Shown here: positions 23,242 to 33,513 of the stretch, piece by piece
Layout of the letters: the number at the start of each line of letters is the position of its first letter
Numbering within the stretch: position 1 is the first letter of the stretch
DNA from: Sophora flavescens
Taxonomy: Eukaryota > Streptophyta > Magnoliopsida > Fabales > Fabaceae
Direction of reading: 5' to 3'
Length of the DNA stretch: 64,000 bases
Assembly: GCA_030762895.1 (NCBI GenBank)
Contig: CM061069.1
Location: 107,885,669 to 107,949,668 of the forward strand
The notes under the pieces: generated by a model
Told to the model about the DNA's origin: nothing
The model's input: only the letters and a program-made list of their open reading frames with translations
Databases searched by the model: none
Made by a program: the position numbers and the translations under genes

Positions 23242-24620
23242 CTCTACCTGAATATGAGGAAAAAGTTAGCCAATCTGTTGAACCCCTCTACCTACCTCAC
23301 CCTGAGTGTCAATTAATCAAGAATGTGCCTTCTCAAATGCACAATGATCTAGGGCCACTAGTCACTCACCTACCCTTAACTAGATTCCCCTCCAGAAAAA
23401 TTTACCCAAACCTTGTCAAAACTCCTCCATTCATACCACTTACTGATGGAGTTGAGAGACACATTATACCCGTCTGGGAGACTGGCCCTAAGAGGAAAAA
23501 TCTTCCTACTTTACCTGAGAAAAGAGGAAGATCATCTAAGCATGTCCCTATGATCATGCCAAGGGACACATAATGGATGTCCTTTGAGCATCCCAGAATC
23601 TATGGGAGGGCTACTGACTTGTTTCTGGATCAACTCTGCTACGATATGCTGAAATGGGAGTTCAGTCAAATCATAGCTGATAGAGCTGCAAATTTTGTTC
23701 CTCCATCCTGGTTGAGGCATAAGGAAGCAACCAGGATTGGAATCAAGCCTTACAGGATTTGTCCGAGATTGCCAATGCTGGATCTTAACAAGGACAAGGA
23801 CTTGAAGAACAGAAGATTCAAGGGAGTGATGCCTGAAGCTGAGTCAGCATTTCTTGACCTTGACCAAGAGACTTTTGATTACTCAATGTTGGATTTCCTT
23901 TTAAATACTGAATCCATTGAGTTGATCAATGAGCACACAGCTGTTGAATTCTGGAAGTCTCACATGATTCACTGCACCAAAGAGGCATCTTCCTCTGGTT
24001 TATCTGATGAAGAAAAGGAAGATATTCCCAAGGTCAGAGGAAAGTGTGGTCTCTCACACTTTAGATATTTGATAGATAAAGACCTATGGGGACTTCCAAT
24101 AAACAGCTGGAATATGGAGTTTATCTACCATGTTAGATGGGTAAAGGAAATCACAATTAAACCCAAACCTACTCCAAAGCTCATCACAGATGAACTTGTT
24201 GCTGAGGAAAATGGTCAAATTGTCATTGCTAATAATTTAGAAGATTCCACTGAATCCTATCACCAACAGAGCCCATCAGAAAAACAATCTTTTCAACCTT
24301 TGGCACTAGTTGTAATGCACCCTGAAGATCATTCAAGAACTCTAAGCACTTTTCAAGAATCTGCAGAAAGCTCAAGGCAACAGACTCTGCCATCAAATAT
24401 TGAAGAAGTTCTTGAAAAACTGGTTGATGAAAGGGTTGGCAAGTTGGTAGATGAAAAGGTTGACAAGATAGCTGAAAAGATCAAGGAGGATGTTCATCAG
24501 CAAGTACAAACTTCAATGACTCCAACCTTAGAGGTTGTGAATAAAATTCTTGAATTCCTCATGGACTTCAAGAAGAGTCAAACTCAGAACCCTCCTCCTC
24601 CACCACCTCCATCTGCTTAG
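23242..24620 (+). pseudogene. Element B envelope-like ORF, C-terminal part
   Basis: It resumes right after element C's GTATC duplication. It is open to a stop at 23571-23573 (ends IMPRDT), then 23577-24620 is open for 347 residues. The latter holds a globular-looking region (IYGRATDLFLDQLCYDML, TRIGIKPYRICPRLPML, FWKSHMIHCTKEA, SHFRYLIDKDLWGLPINSW) and ends in a strong coiled coil of VDERVGKLVDEKVDKI type (about residues 275-325) and a poly-proline tail. A C-terminal coiled coil is a described feature of Sirevirus env-like proteins. Element A carries diverged counterparts near 1769-2300. Confidence 0.8.
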
Positions 24621-24973
24621 CCTTTATTTTTTTTCTCTCCTTCTTTTGTACTGACAATGATGATCATCTCCTTTTTACCTTTTTGGCTGATGATAAAAAG
24701 GGGGAGAAAGGAAAGAAAAGAGAATTATATATAAAGTCTGTTTTTGAACAGATCTTATGTGTTTGCTTTTGCATATTCTTTTCTACTTGATATATTGCTC
24801 TAATATACTTGTGTTTATATAGATTCTAAGAATGATAAGCGATCGTACCTATCTGTCAGCTTATAAGTCTGCTTAAGTATTTGAATACTTTGTCTAAGGG
24901 GGAGCCCTGCAAGCTCTCTTAGACTTTGCTTTTCAATTTTAATTATTTTTATCACCATCAAAAAGGGGGATAT
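24621..24973 (+). promoter_or_regulatory. Element B polypurine tract array
   Basis: Between the env-like stop and the 3' LTR there are three AAGGGGGA-type tracts: AAAAAGGGGGAGAAAG near 24696, TAAGGGGGAGCC near 24895, and AAAAAGGGGGATATTG abutting the LTR at 24960-24973. Repeated polypurine tracts here are a hallmark of Sireviruses; only the last sits where priming must end. Confidence 0.85.
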
Positions 24974-26614
24974 TGTTGGAACCAAAGTGGTTTTGGATTT
25001 AATAATCTCAAAGTTTTTGATGCTAACAAAAGGATTAAATTTGCTTCGCAAAGTGTTAGTTGAGATCTAACATGTGCTTTCAGTTATGCAGGAAAACTTT
25101 TATATGTAAAATAAACTTGGGATAAGTTCAAATTGAAAAATACACGTCCACCCCAGTAGACGGGCTGCTCAAGCACTTTGGTAAAATTACTTTGTTATTT
25201 AATTAAGTGGACTGGCTTTCTTTAGTAGACGAGGCTATAAATATTTGCTAGATGAATACCTAAATAACTTTAGGTACAGCAAGTCCAAAGACTTGATAAT
25301 AAGCACGTCCATCTTGCCACGTAAGCAGACAGAAGTAATTAGTTGAAGAAAATGAACTAAAACACAAAGTAATCTAGTAGACGAGCTCTAACCGCCACAT
25401 CACTAGACGGAGATCTTTATAACTCATTAAGGAATAGCAAGTCTGAAGACTTGACAGATAAAAGGATATGCCACGACATCAGACGATCTAAGTAAAATAT
25501 ATAATAGACTTGGACTCTCATATGAATGAGTAGACGGAGTTTCTTTTTAGACGAGATCCATCTTTGAATGAATTAAATACAATCCGAATCTCTTATATTT
25601 ATTTCAAATGATTGATATTTATTTCAATAGAATATTTGTTCTTCACATTTGTTTTATCTGCTTTAATATTTCAACTTGTTATAAAAGAAACATACTACAA
25701 TCAAGAAATGCAAAAAGCAGAATCGTACAAATAAGATACTGCAAAACGATCTGTACGATGACAACTTTATGACTGAAAAAACTGTATTATACACAAAAGA
25801 GGAACAACAAGTGCTTAAGCTGCAATACTCAGGGAGTGAACCTCCAAATTCATGCTGCATCGATAACCAAGAGTACTATTCAACATTGCTACAATCGAGC
25901 TATCAGTCACAACGGATATCATGCATTAAATGCTATCTCTAAACGGGATTATTCAAAGTAACCGTTGAAGAAATACAAGAGAAGAAGAAGGTCACTATAA
26001 ATTGAAGACCTCAGATACTGAAGATAGAACTCTTGCCTGCAAAATCTTGCTAGTTGAACTTTTGCCAATTGATAATCACTCATTCCATTATTCTTTCAAG
26101 AGCAAGAGTCTGTATTCTTTAGTTTGAATATTGTTGTAATATTCAACTGATCTTAAACTGTCATACTCTCACACATAGTGAGTTAATAAGATCAAACATT
26201 AAATCTCTTTGTTAGAGTTAGAGCCAGAAGAGGCTTGGTAAGAAAGGAATGTTTTTAGCCTGGAGAGGTGTTGAATACTTGGTTGTAATCTATTTGGAGA
26301 AATAGTGGATAAATCCTTCAAGTCGAAGGGACTGGACGTAGCTCTTGGTTGGAAGAGAGTGAACCGAAATAAAATCTCTTGTGTGAATCTTCTATCCCTA
26401 AACTCTTCAGTTTTATTTGCTTATACTAACTGTGGGGTTTTGATATTGCTTTTGTTAAAGTCTTTTAAAAAGAATCTTTGTCTTTGTGTGTGCTTCTGTT
26501 TCATATCTCTTTAAGTGCAAAAATTGTTCTAAAGGTTGTTTTCGAAAATTATTAACAAACACGATTCAACCCCCCCCCCCCCCCCTTGTGTTTAATTTGT
26601 TTGTGTCAACTTCG
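24974..26614 (+). mobile_element. Element B 3' LTR
   Basis: 1641 bp, matching 9302-10932 throughout. The main difference is a run of 16 C at 26570-26585, where the 5' LTR has CCCCCC followed by TTC, and the last base is G instead of A. TATA-like CTATAAATT is at 25995-26003. Confidence 0.93.
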
Positions 26615-28087
26615 GTTTGATCCTACTCCCTCAGTACTTGTTAGATGCTCAACCCTTTCGAGGCTGAACTCTGATACCAACTTAAGTTGACACAGGGAAA
26701 CACAAGAAGGGGGTTGAATTGTGTTTCTTAACAGTTTTTCGAAAAAACCTTTTTCTCAAACCTTTTTGCAAGCAAAACATGATAAGTACACACAAACAAG
26801 AAAATCTTTTTAAAGAGTTAACAAACTCAAATCCAAATCCCCACAGTTAGTATAAACAAAGACTGTAAAAGATAGGGATAGAAAATTCACACGAGTGATT
26901 TATCCCGGTTCACTCTCTTCTAACCAAGAGATACATCTAGTTCCTTCTACCTGAAGGTTTTTCTCCACTATTTTCCAAATAGATTACAAGTATTCAACAC
27001 CTCTTCAGGCTACAAATATTATTTCTCTACCAAGCCTCTTCAGGCTCTAACTCTAACAAAGAGATTTACAGATTTTGATCTATAAACTCACTATGTGTGA
27101 GAAATATGAAAGCTTAAGATCAGGAAGAATACAGCTGAAAATATCCAAATGAAATTTGATCAGAGATTTGGCACTTTGAAAATTTCACAGCATCATGTTA
27201 TATCTTCTCTTGGGGTCGTCTACTATATATAGACTTCTTCATCTTTTCTTCAACGGTCTTGAGTAAATATCTGTTTAGAGATAGCATTTAATGCTGAGAT
27301 CCGTTGAGACTGATAGCTTGATATACTTCCTGGAGAAGTGCTCTTAGTTATCAGATGAATGCTCAAAGTAGAGCTATCACTTCCCTGTTGTACCGAAGGT
27401 TGCTTTCTGACTTTCCTTCTTCGTACTTGGTTTAATTTTACAACAATATAGGTGATAGAGTACAAAGGTTTATGTTCTCAATGGTACTATGTTTATAATC
27501 TCAAGAAACAAAGAGTAAACAATTGAAACGGAGAGGGAAAGAGACATACATTCCTTCGAATTAAATATTCAATCATTTGAAATAAATTCACTTCTACTAG
27601 ACGGGTTCATTTCAGTAGCTAGTGGACGCGGCACGTAACATTAACTTAACAAAAAAGCGGGCTCATCTACCGACGTGACTTCTAGTTAATTACTCGTCTA
27701 GACTTCAAGTCTTTGGACTTGCTATTCTCCTGAGAGTTATAAAACAGCTCGTCTATTACTCATTTTCCACTTAGACTTAGATGCTTGTCTGGTGTTATTT
27801 AACTTAGCCAAAAATTAATATCTCGTCTAGCAATAACTTTATAGACTTAGAGTTTTACCATATTTTTGAAGGCTCGTCTAGCGGTTGAAAACTTAGATCC
27901 GATACTGTTTTTCAGTCAATCTGAGAAGCAACAAGTATGTTTCCTTATCTAACAGAACTATAGCAACTCTGCAAGCTAGCATAAACAAGTTAGTTCTTTG
28001 ACACGACTTTGCCATACAAAATATAACATTTTTGTTAACATCAAAACTTAAGAGATTAAATTAACCAAAACCACTTTAATTCTAACA
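26615..28087 (-). mobile_element. Element A 5' end: LTR, primer site and leader
   Basis: On the minus strand the LTR starts TGTTAGAATTAAAGTGG at 28087 and ends TCAACTTAA at 26682 (1406 bp). TGGTATCAGAGT (26679-26668) and the leader cctcgaaagggttgag follow, up to the point where element B inserted. The leader matches B's leader base for base in most positions. The LTR is shorter and clearly diverged from B's but carries the same AGACGAG words. This is the missing front end of the element whose genes lie at 1769-9301. Confidence 0.88.
26668..26679 (-). promoter_or_regulatory. Element A primer-binding site (tRNA-iMet)
   Basis: Minus strand TGGTATCAGAGT, eleven of twelve bases matching the initiator-Met tRNA complement, three bases after the LTR end. 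Confidence 0.88.
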
Positions 28088-28535
28088 CGTAATTATGGAG
28101 TCAGTTACTAGCTTGAATGGAACGATGGGACCAAAATCATTGGAACCTTCTTGTCGTGAAAGCCAGAGAAACTGTCAAAGATAGTAGAGATATGCTCATT
28201 GATGATGGCGTGGCACGATTGTGGAGTTGAGTATGCTGTGGGGAGTTAATTGGCATTTGGGTTGCGATGGGAATGGCAGGAATTGAGATAAGATACATGG
28301 TGATGATTTTGTGAATTTTTGTAGTCAGTAATTGTTTTTAGGGGTTGTTTTTTAGGTGGATCTGATTGATGATGAATATGGGTATTTTGGGATTGGAAGG
28401 AATGGAGAAAAGCTTCATGGTGGCCTTTTTCATTCATTTAGATATATATAACAACCTGGATACAATATTACTTCCTAATAATAAGGGATAAGGGACGCCT
28501 GGATACAATCCATATTTGTAAAAGCATCAAATCCT
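28088..28535. other. Unassigned spacer right of element A
   Basis: Flank of element A's LTR; A's own target duplication would begin with CGTAA here, but its partner is not in the window. A minus-strand frame at 28437-28246 is rich in His, Asn and Pro and matches nothing I recognise. I see no gene. Confidence 0.5.
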
Positions 28536-28550
28536 AACTAACTACTCATT
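28536..28550. repeat. LINE 1 left target-site duplication
   Basis: AACTAACTACTCATT here and AACTAATTACTCATT at 30700-30714 differ by one base and flank the LINE, the right copy following its poly-A tail. Confidence 0.85.
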
Positions 28551-28559
28551 CACCACCTT

Positions 28560-29560
28560 AGATGCAAGACCAATGGTAAGAGAGGTGATGCCGCTATGAA
28601 GATTGATATTAGCAAAGCTTATGATCAAGTTGAGTGGAGCTATCTTCTAGCTATTTTGCAAATAATGGGTTTTTCTAGTAACTGGATTACATGGATGAAA
28701 ATGTGTGTTACCTCAATCACTTATTCAGTTCTGATAAATGATGAGAAAATTGGTCCAATTGTTCCTAGCAGAGGTCTTCGGCAAGGAGATCCACTTTCAC
28801 CATATCTCTTTATTTTGTGTGCTGAAGGACTTACTGCTCTAATCAAGAAGGCTGAAAATAGTGGTTTTATCCATGGTGTGAAAATTTGCAGGGGAGCCCC
28901 GATTATCAGTCACTTATTATTTGCAGATGATAGTTTTCTATTCTTCAAAGCGGAAGAAAGAGAAGCTGATATTTTGAAGGGCATTATAAACACCTATGTT
29001 ACAGCCTCGGGCCAATTTATTAATATGCAAAAATCAGAGATTTATTTTAGCAGGAATTTGGATGAGCAAAGGAAGAACTCTATTGCTACTATTTTGGGAG
29101 TTGTGGAGTGTCTTGGTACCAGCAAATATCTTGGTCTTCCTTCTATGATAGGGAGGAGCAAGAAGTTTGTCTTTAACTATATAAAAGATAGAGTGTGGAA
29201 AAGGATTTCAAGCTGGAGTAGTAAAATGTTATCCCAGGCTGGTAGAGAAGTTTTGATTAAATCTGTTGCTCAGGCTATTCCAACTTACTGCATGAGCATT
29301 TTTCTTCTCCTAACTTCTATTGAGGAGGATATTTAACGCATGTTAAACTCCTTTTGGTGGGGCTCGTATAAAGAGGATAAACTTGGAATTATTTGGCTTA
29401 GTTGAAATAAATTAACTATGAGGAAGAAATGGGGTGGCAAGGGTTTCAAAGACTTGTATGCTTTTAATCTCGCAATGTTGAGGAAGTAAGGTTGGAGAAT
29501 TTTGACCAACCCGAATACTATAGTTTCGAGAATCTTCAAAGCTAAATATTTCTCTCAAGG
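28560..29560 (+). pseudogene. LINE 1 reverse transcriptase (C-terminal two thirds)
   Basis: L1-clade RT. The open part 28596-29336 has KIDISKAYDQVEW, GLRQGDPLSPYLFILCAEGL and the catalytic box LLFADDSFLF (residues about 107-116), followed by KYLGLPSMIGRSK and the thumb region SSKMLSQAGREVLIKSVAQAIPTY. A TAA at 29334 ends the frame. Downstream, SFWWG and KWGGKGFKDLYAFN continue in frame between further stops. It encodes no endonuclease domain because of the 5' truncation. Confidence 0.92.
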
Positions 29561-29819
29561 GGATTTTTTTGGGGCTGTCATTTGTCATAATCCCAGTTAT
29601 ATTTGACATAGTAACTGATCTTCACGAATTTTACTTGATAAAAGCTATAGATGGAAAGTTTGAAATGGAGAACTAATTGACATTTGGAATTCTCCATGGT
29701 TACGTGGCAATGACCCTATAATCAGATCTTCTCCTTCTCATAGGGTTAATTTTACCAAGGTACACACTCTAATTAATTTTGACCAAGGTACTTGGAATGT
29801 TGCTCTTATTAATAGTATT

Positions 29820-30660
29820 TTTGGTCTAAGAGATGCTTCAGAAATTTTGAAAATCCCATTATTAGACTTGACCAAGCCTGATTCTATCTTGTGGCGTTTT
29901 GATAAAAAGGGCCTGTGTACGGTTCGAATTGCTTACCGTATTTGCTTGGAACAACTAGTAGATAGAGAGGAGCTCAAGGTGCCTGGGGATTGGAATAGCA
30001 TTTGGTCTATGGAGGTTCCCCCAAAGGTAAAAAGCTTTGTTTGGAAGTGTAGGAACTCAAAATTGTGGGATGCTGTCCATGAAACTCCAGCGCAGATCAT
30101 TAGCCGTGCATTGGAGGTTCTACACTCTTGGAAAGTGGCTCGCAGAACCAATGCAGTTGTGAATAATGTAGCTGTGCCAACACTGACAGATTGGTGTCCT
30201 CCTCCAGTTGGTTCTCTCAAATGCAATATAGACGCTGCTCTATTTAATGACTGGAACCGTGTTGGTGTAGGCATGTGTATCAGGAACAACGTTGCAGCTT
30301 TTGTGGCTGCTAGATCAGATTGGATAGAAGCCTCAATAACAGCAGCAAAGGGTGAATCGTGGGGACTCCTGCAGGCTTTGAAATGGGTATCTGGCCTAAA
30401 TCTAGATATGGTGATTTTTTTAGATGGATTGCAAGCAAGTAGTGGACGATATCTACAATGTCAAAGAAGGTGTGTCCGAGTATGGCTATATTCTAGAGGA
30501 ATGTAGGTTCATTTTATCTTTTAAAAACAATTACAAATTATTTTTGCTAGACGACAAACTAATGGTAGTGCTCATGCTTTAGTTAGGGTATCTATCTCTT
30601 ATGCTACTCGCATTATTTTTCATTCAGTACCTTTTTGCATTTGGAACATTATTCATCCAT
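29820..30660 (+). pseudogene. LINE 1 zf-RVT and RNase H domain
   Basis: The zf-RVT region is seen as WRFDKKGLCTVRIAYRI and SIWSMEVPPKVKSFVWK (29880-30050). It then jumps without the usual intervening residues to an RNase H-like fold: GSLKCNIDAALF, GVGMCIRNNVAAFVAARS, AAKGESWGLLQALKW. After LDMVIFL the frame shifts near 30425 and the C-terminal end (HALVRVS-type segment) is read in another frame to about 30660. I infer an internal deletion plus a frameshift. Confidence 0.82.
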
Positions 30661-30714
30661 AATGAATTGAAGTGATTTGATTTGAGTCAAAAAAAAAAAA
30701 ACTAATTACTCATT

Positions 30715-31361
30715 TCAGAATATTCCTAACATAAGTAATTATGTATCCATTTATTTAGACATAATCCTAATAGTGAGCTTATTTATTTTGGGCCCATTTT
30801 GGTCTACTGTTGATAAGTTAAGGCCCAAATATAATATTAGCTTTGTTTGACTTTTGATGGTCTGATTCCCTCGTATCAATTAGTTTTTTTTTTTTACCAA
30901 AACTAACTCATATCATTTCCAAATAAATATGTTCACTTGTATCAATTAGTTTTTTTTTTTTTACCAAAACCAACTCATATCATTTTCAAATAAATTTGTT
31001 CAACAATGCAGAGGAAGAAAACTGTAAACTGAAAAAAGCAAGCTGAAAAGAGCAAACATAAAAACAAGATGCCCTTACTAGAGCATGAACAATAAGTTAA
31101 GTTGCTTCTTAATATGCCTCTCTTATTATGCCTAACTTGGTAAGTAGGAACATAATTTAGCATATCTTTACAAGACTTTATTAGAACTCTGAAAAACACG
31201 ATTAAACTAATAATAAATTAATGTGGAAAAATACATTTCACCATTCTCCATTGGCTATAATGTTCTGGGCACTAATTGCTTCTTTTTTTACCTTTTTTTT
31301 TTACAATAATTGCTGCGTATTTTTCTTTATTGTGGACCTTTATTGCGAGGTTAAGGCGTTA
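30715..31361. other. Spacer with a 66-bp tandem duplication
   Basis: No gene seen. Two neighbouring copies (about 30873-30938 and 30939-31004) share gtatcaattag, a run of 11-14 T, accaaaac and aactcatatcatttt. The minus-strand frame at 31199-30975 is low in similarity to anything known. Confidence 0.6.
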
Positions 31362-31369
31362 AGCTGATG

Positions 31370-31996
31370 TTGGATGGCAACGGGTAGGGTCAGGGTAGAT
31401 AGTATCCGTCTCCATACCCTCGTTCAAAAAAATTACTTGTATCAGTATCCATACCCGCATGAGTAGCAACTTTAATACACTTATCGGTACCCTCTGGCTA
31501 CCTAAGTACCTGCATCCTCATTCACACTCGTTACCCGCACTTTAACTGTGAAAAAACAATAAATAGGAAAAGAAATATTAAAACAATTAAAAATGATTCA
31601 AATGTCTTTTAAATCTACTCATAAAATATTACAATTCAAAATATTTAAATATATAAAAACATTAAAAAAAGAATTATAGATACAACTAGGTTTAGAAAGT
31701 TAAGAATCTTTAGATTAACTTTGATTTTAAAATTTGTATTATAGTTAAAATTATATATATTATTAATATAAATAAATAAATAATTATATATACATATACA
31801 TATGTGCGGGTGCGGGGCGAGGGTGGGGTGTATAGCATAATACCCGTACCCGTACCCGCACCCGCACCGATACCCATTCAAATTTACGGGTAATTACCCG
31901 TACCTGAACTCTTACCTATTATGTGGATAATTACCCTACTCATCGTGGGTAATTTTTGCGGGTACCTGATAGACAGGGTACAAATTGCCATCTCTA
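31370..31996. mobile_element. hAT-like non-autonomous DNA transposon
   Basis: The right end read inward is TAGAGATGGCAATTTG and the left is TTGGATGGCAACGGG, sharing GATGGCAA, the usual terminal word of plant hAT elements. An 8-bp target duplication is present: AGCTGATG (31362-31369) and AGCTGGTG (31997-32004), one mismatch. The interior repeats GGGTA/TACCC words near both ends (31380-31520 and 31800-31980). Length 627 bp; no transposase. Confidence 0.78.
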
Positions 31997-32015
31997 AGCT
32001 GGTGGTTCATTATGC

Positions 32016-32789
32016 TTTGTTTGGTTGTTAGAAGAAAAAGAGAAGAGAGAAAGAGGTGAGAAAGAATATGAGAAGAGAGAAAAATATGAGAAATAGAGTA
32101 GATTTGACGTGTTGTTTGGTGTAAGAGAAATAGGAGAGAAATAGATGAGAAATAAGTGTTGATTGTTTTTGAAAGTATGAGAATGCCCCTAAATTAAAAA
32201 ACTTCCAATCAAAATTAATTTAATCTTTATTTGAATTCAATTAATTAATTTAACAATTAACTTAATTTTTTATTAATTTAATTAATTATATTATTTATAA
32301 TAATTATTAATTACAATTATTTAAGATAATTAATTTAGTTATTAAATAAATAAATTAATTAAAATAATATATTCCAATTTTTTTCTTTTGTTTCATAAAA
32401 TATTCTTCAAATAATTCAATGATTTTAATCCCACGTGAAGGAAGTAACAAATTAATTGCTTGAATTTGTGTTTTTTTTAAAGGAATAATTGCTTATATTT
32501 GTTAAAAAAAAGTTAATTGCTTAAATAAAAGGAAAAAGAACAAACTTGCGAAGATTGCCCGCAGGCTGCAGTGCGTGAATCGCGAGAGAGAGACAGAAAA
32601 GGGCAGTAAGGTAAAAAAACTAAACATGGAGGCTTTCTTCCATCTTTCTTCGCAACTTTCTAGAGAAGAAAAAAATCATGGGACCCACACTTATTTAATC
32701 TCTCTTTTCTTTTTCTCTTGTATACCAAACGAATGAAAAGTGGTATTTCTCTGCTCTTTCTCTCTTTGCTATTTCTTGCCTAACAAACA
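32016..32789. mobile_element. Probable MITE with GCTTTGTTTGGT-type ends
   Basis: Left end ttatgctttgtttggttg and the inverted right end ttatggtctgtttgttag resemble each other, and GA-rich inner flanks (agagaaagagg / ctctttctctc) extend the inverted similarity for about 90 bp. The middle is AT-rich. The duplication seems to be TA only, so the superfamily is uncertain. No ORF. Confidence 0.45.
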
Positions 32790-33321
32790 GACCATAAGCT
32801 GGGCCTCATCCACTACTTTCAGACTCCTAGAAGTTTCTATATATGCGGGCTGGGCCGAAAAACAGTCAGCTTTTTTGGGCTTTTAAAAAAAAACAGTCAT
32901 CTAGACATTGTTAAACTGGTCTCTCTTCGCGAACACGGCGACAAACCCTCTTGTTTCCATTTTAAGTTATCAAGTTGCACTAAAAATTATCAAAAAATAA
33001 AAAAATAAAAGTTGCACTAAAAAGAATAGGAGATTGTTTCATAACTATTAGTTTTATTTTTATGGGTACCAATACGTACCCTAATTTATTGTCAATCATT
33101 TGATAATTAATAATTGTATTTATGAACTTTAAACAAGTACTGTGAGAACAAATAACCAATAATTACATACATGGATACTATTACACACATACATAAGGAT
33201 ATCAACTATTAGGGCTAAAGTTTAGTTGATCAAAAAAAGGAAAGCAAAAATAATTTTCACAGACGACACATAGAAGTTTAAATAGATGCTTGTCAACTTA
33301 AATTATTGTATAACAACTCAA
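32790..33321. other. Spacer, no gene seen
   Basis: AT-rich sequence between the MITE and the SINE. I see no coding frame or repeat family in it. Confidence 0.5.
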
Positions 33322-33337
33322 ATATGCTAGTTAATAT

Positions 33338-33497
33338 TATTATTTTTATTTGTCAGAATGTCCTCCCACCTGATAGATTAGAAACTAATCTCTCGAGGTG
33401 ATGTTTTTTCCATACACGCGGATCCAGGGATCGAATCCATGACCACATATTCAAGGAACCCAAGCCGCCTTACCATTTGGACCAACACCACATTGGT
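33338..33497 (-). mobile_element. SINE, tRNA-derived, with perfect 16-bp target duplication
   Basis: On the minus strand the 5' end has an A-box-like TGGTCCAAATGG and a B box GGATTCGATCC about 40 bases on, the internal RNA polymerase III promoter of tRNA-type SINEs. The body is 160 bp and ends in a T/A-rich tail. ATATGCTAGTTAATAT flanks it exactly on both sides (33322-33337 and 33498-33513). A perfect duplication suggests a recent insertion. Confidence 0.9.
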
Positions 33498-33513
33498 ATA
33501 TGCTAGTTAATAT

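Larger units (their letters stand above)
9302..26614 (+). mobile_element. Element B: Sirevirus-type copia retrotransposon, complete with both LTRs, 17.3 kb including a 5.4 kb nested element
   Basis: Two LTRs of 1631 and 1641 bp, both starting TGTTGGAACC and ending CAACTTC(A/G), flank a tRNA-iMet primer site, gag, pol, a 508-bp spacer, an env-like ORF and several AAGGGGGA polypurine tracts. This is the full Sirevirus plan. It lies inside element A in the opposite orientation. Without nested element C and one copy of its target duplication it would be about 11.9 kb. Gag has one stop, pol at least seven and env several, so it cannot encode its own movement now. The LTRs differ visibly but slightly (two substitutions in the first 60 bases), so the insertion is not brand new. 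Confidence 0.93.
28551..30699 (+). mobile_element. LINE 1: 5'-truncated L1-type non-LTR retrotransposon
   Basis: It begins inside the reverse transcriptase and ends in a run of 12 or so A (30688-30700), flanked by a 15-bp target duplication. 5' truncation, poly-A and a TSD of this length are the standard signs of L1-type insertion. The order is RT, zf-RVT, then RNase H, but a segment between the last two is missing. Confidence 0.92.
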
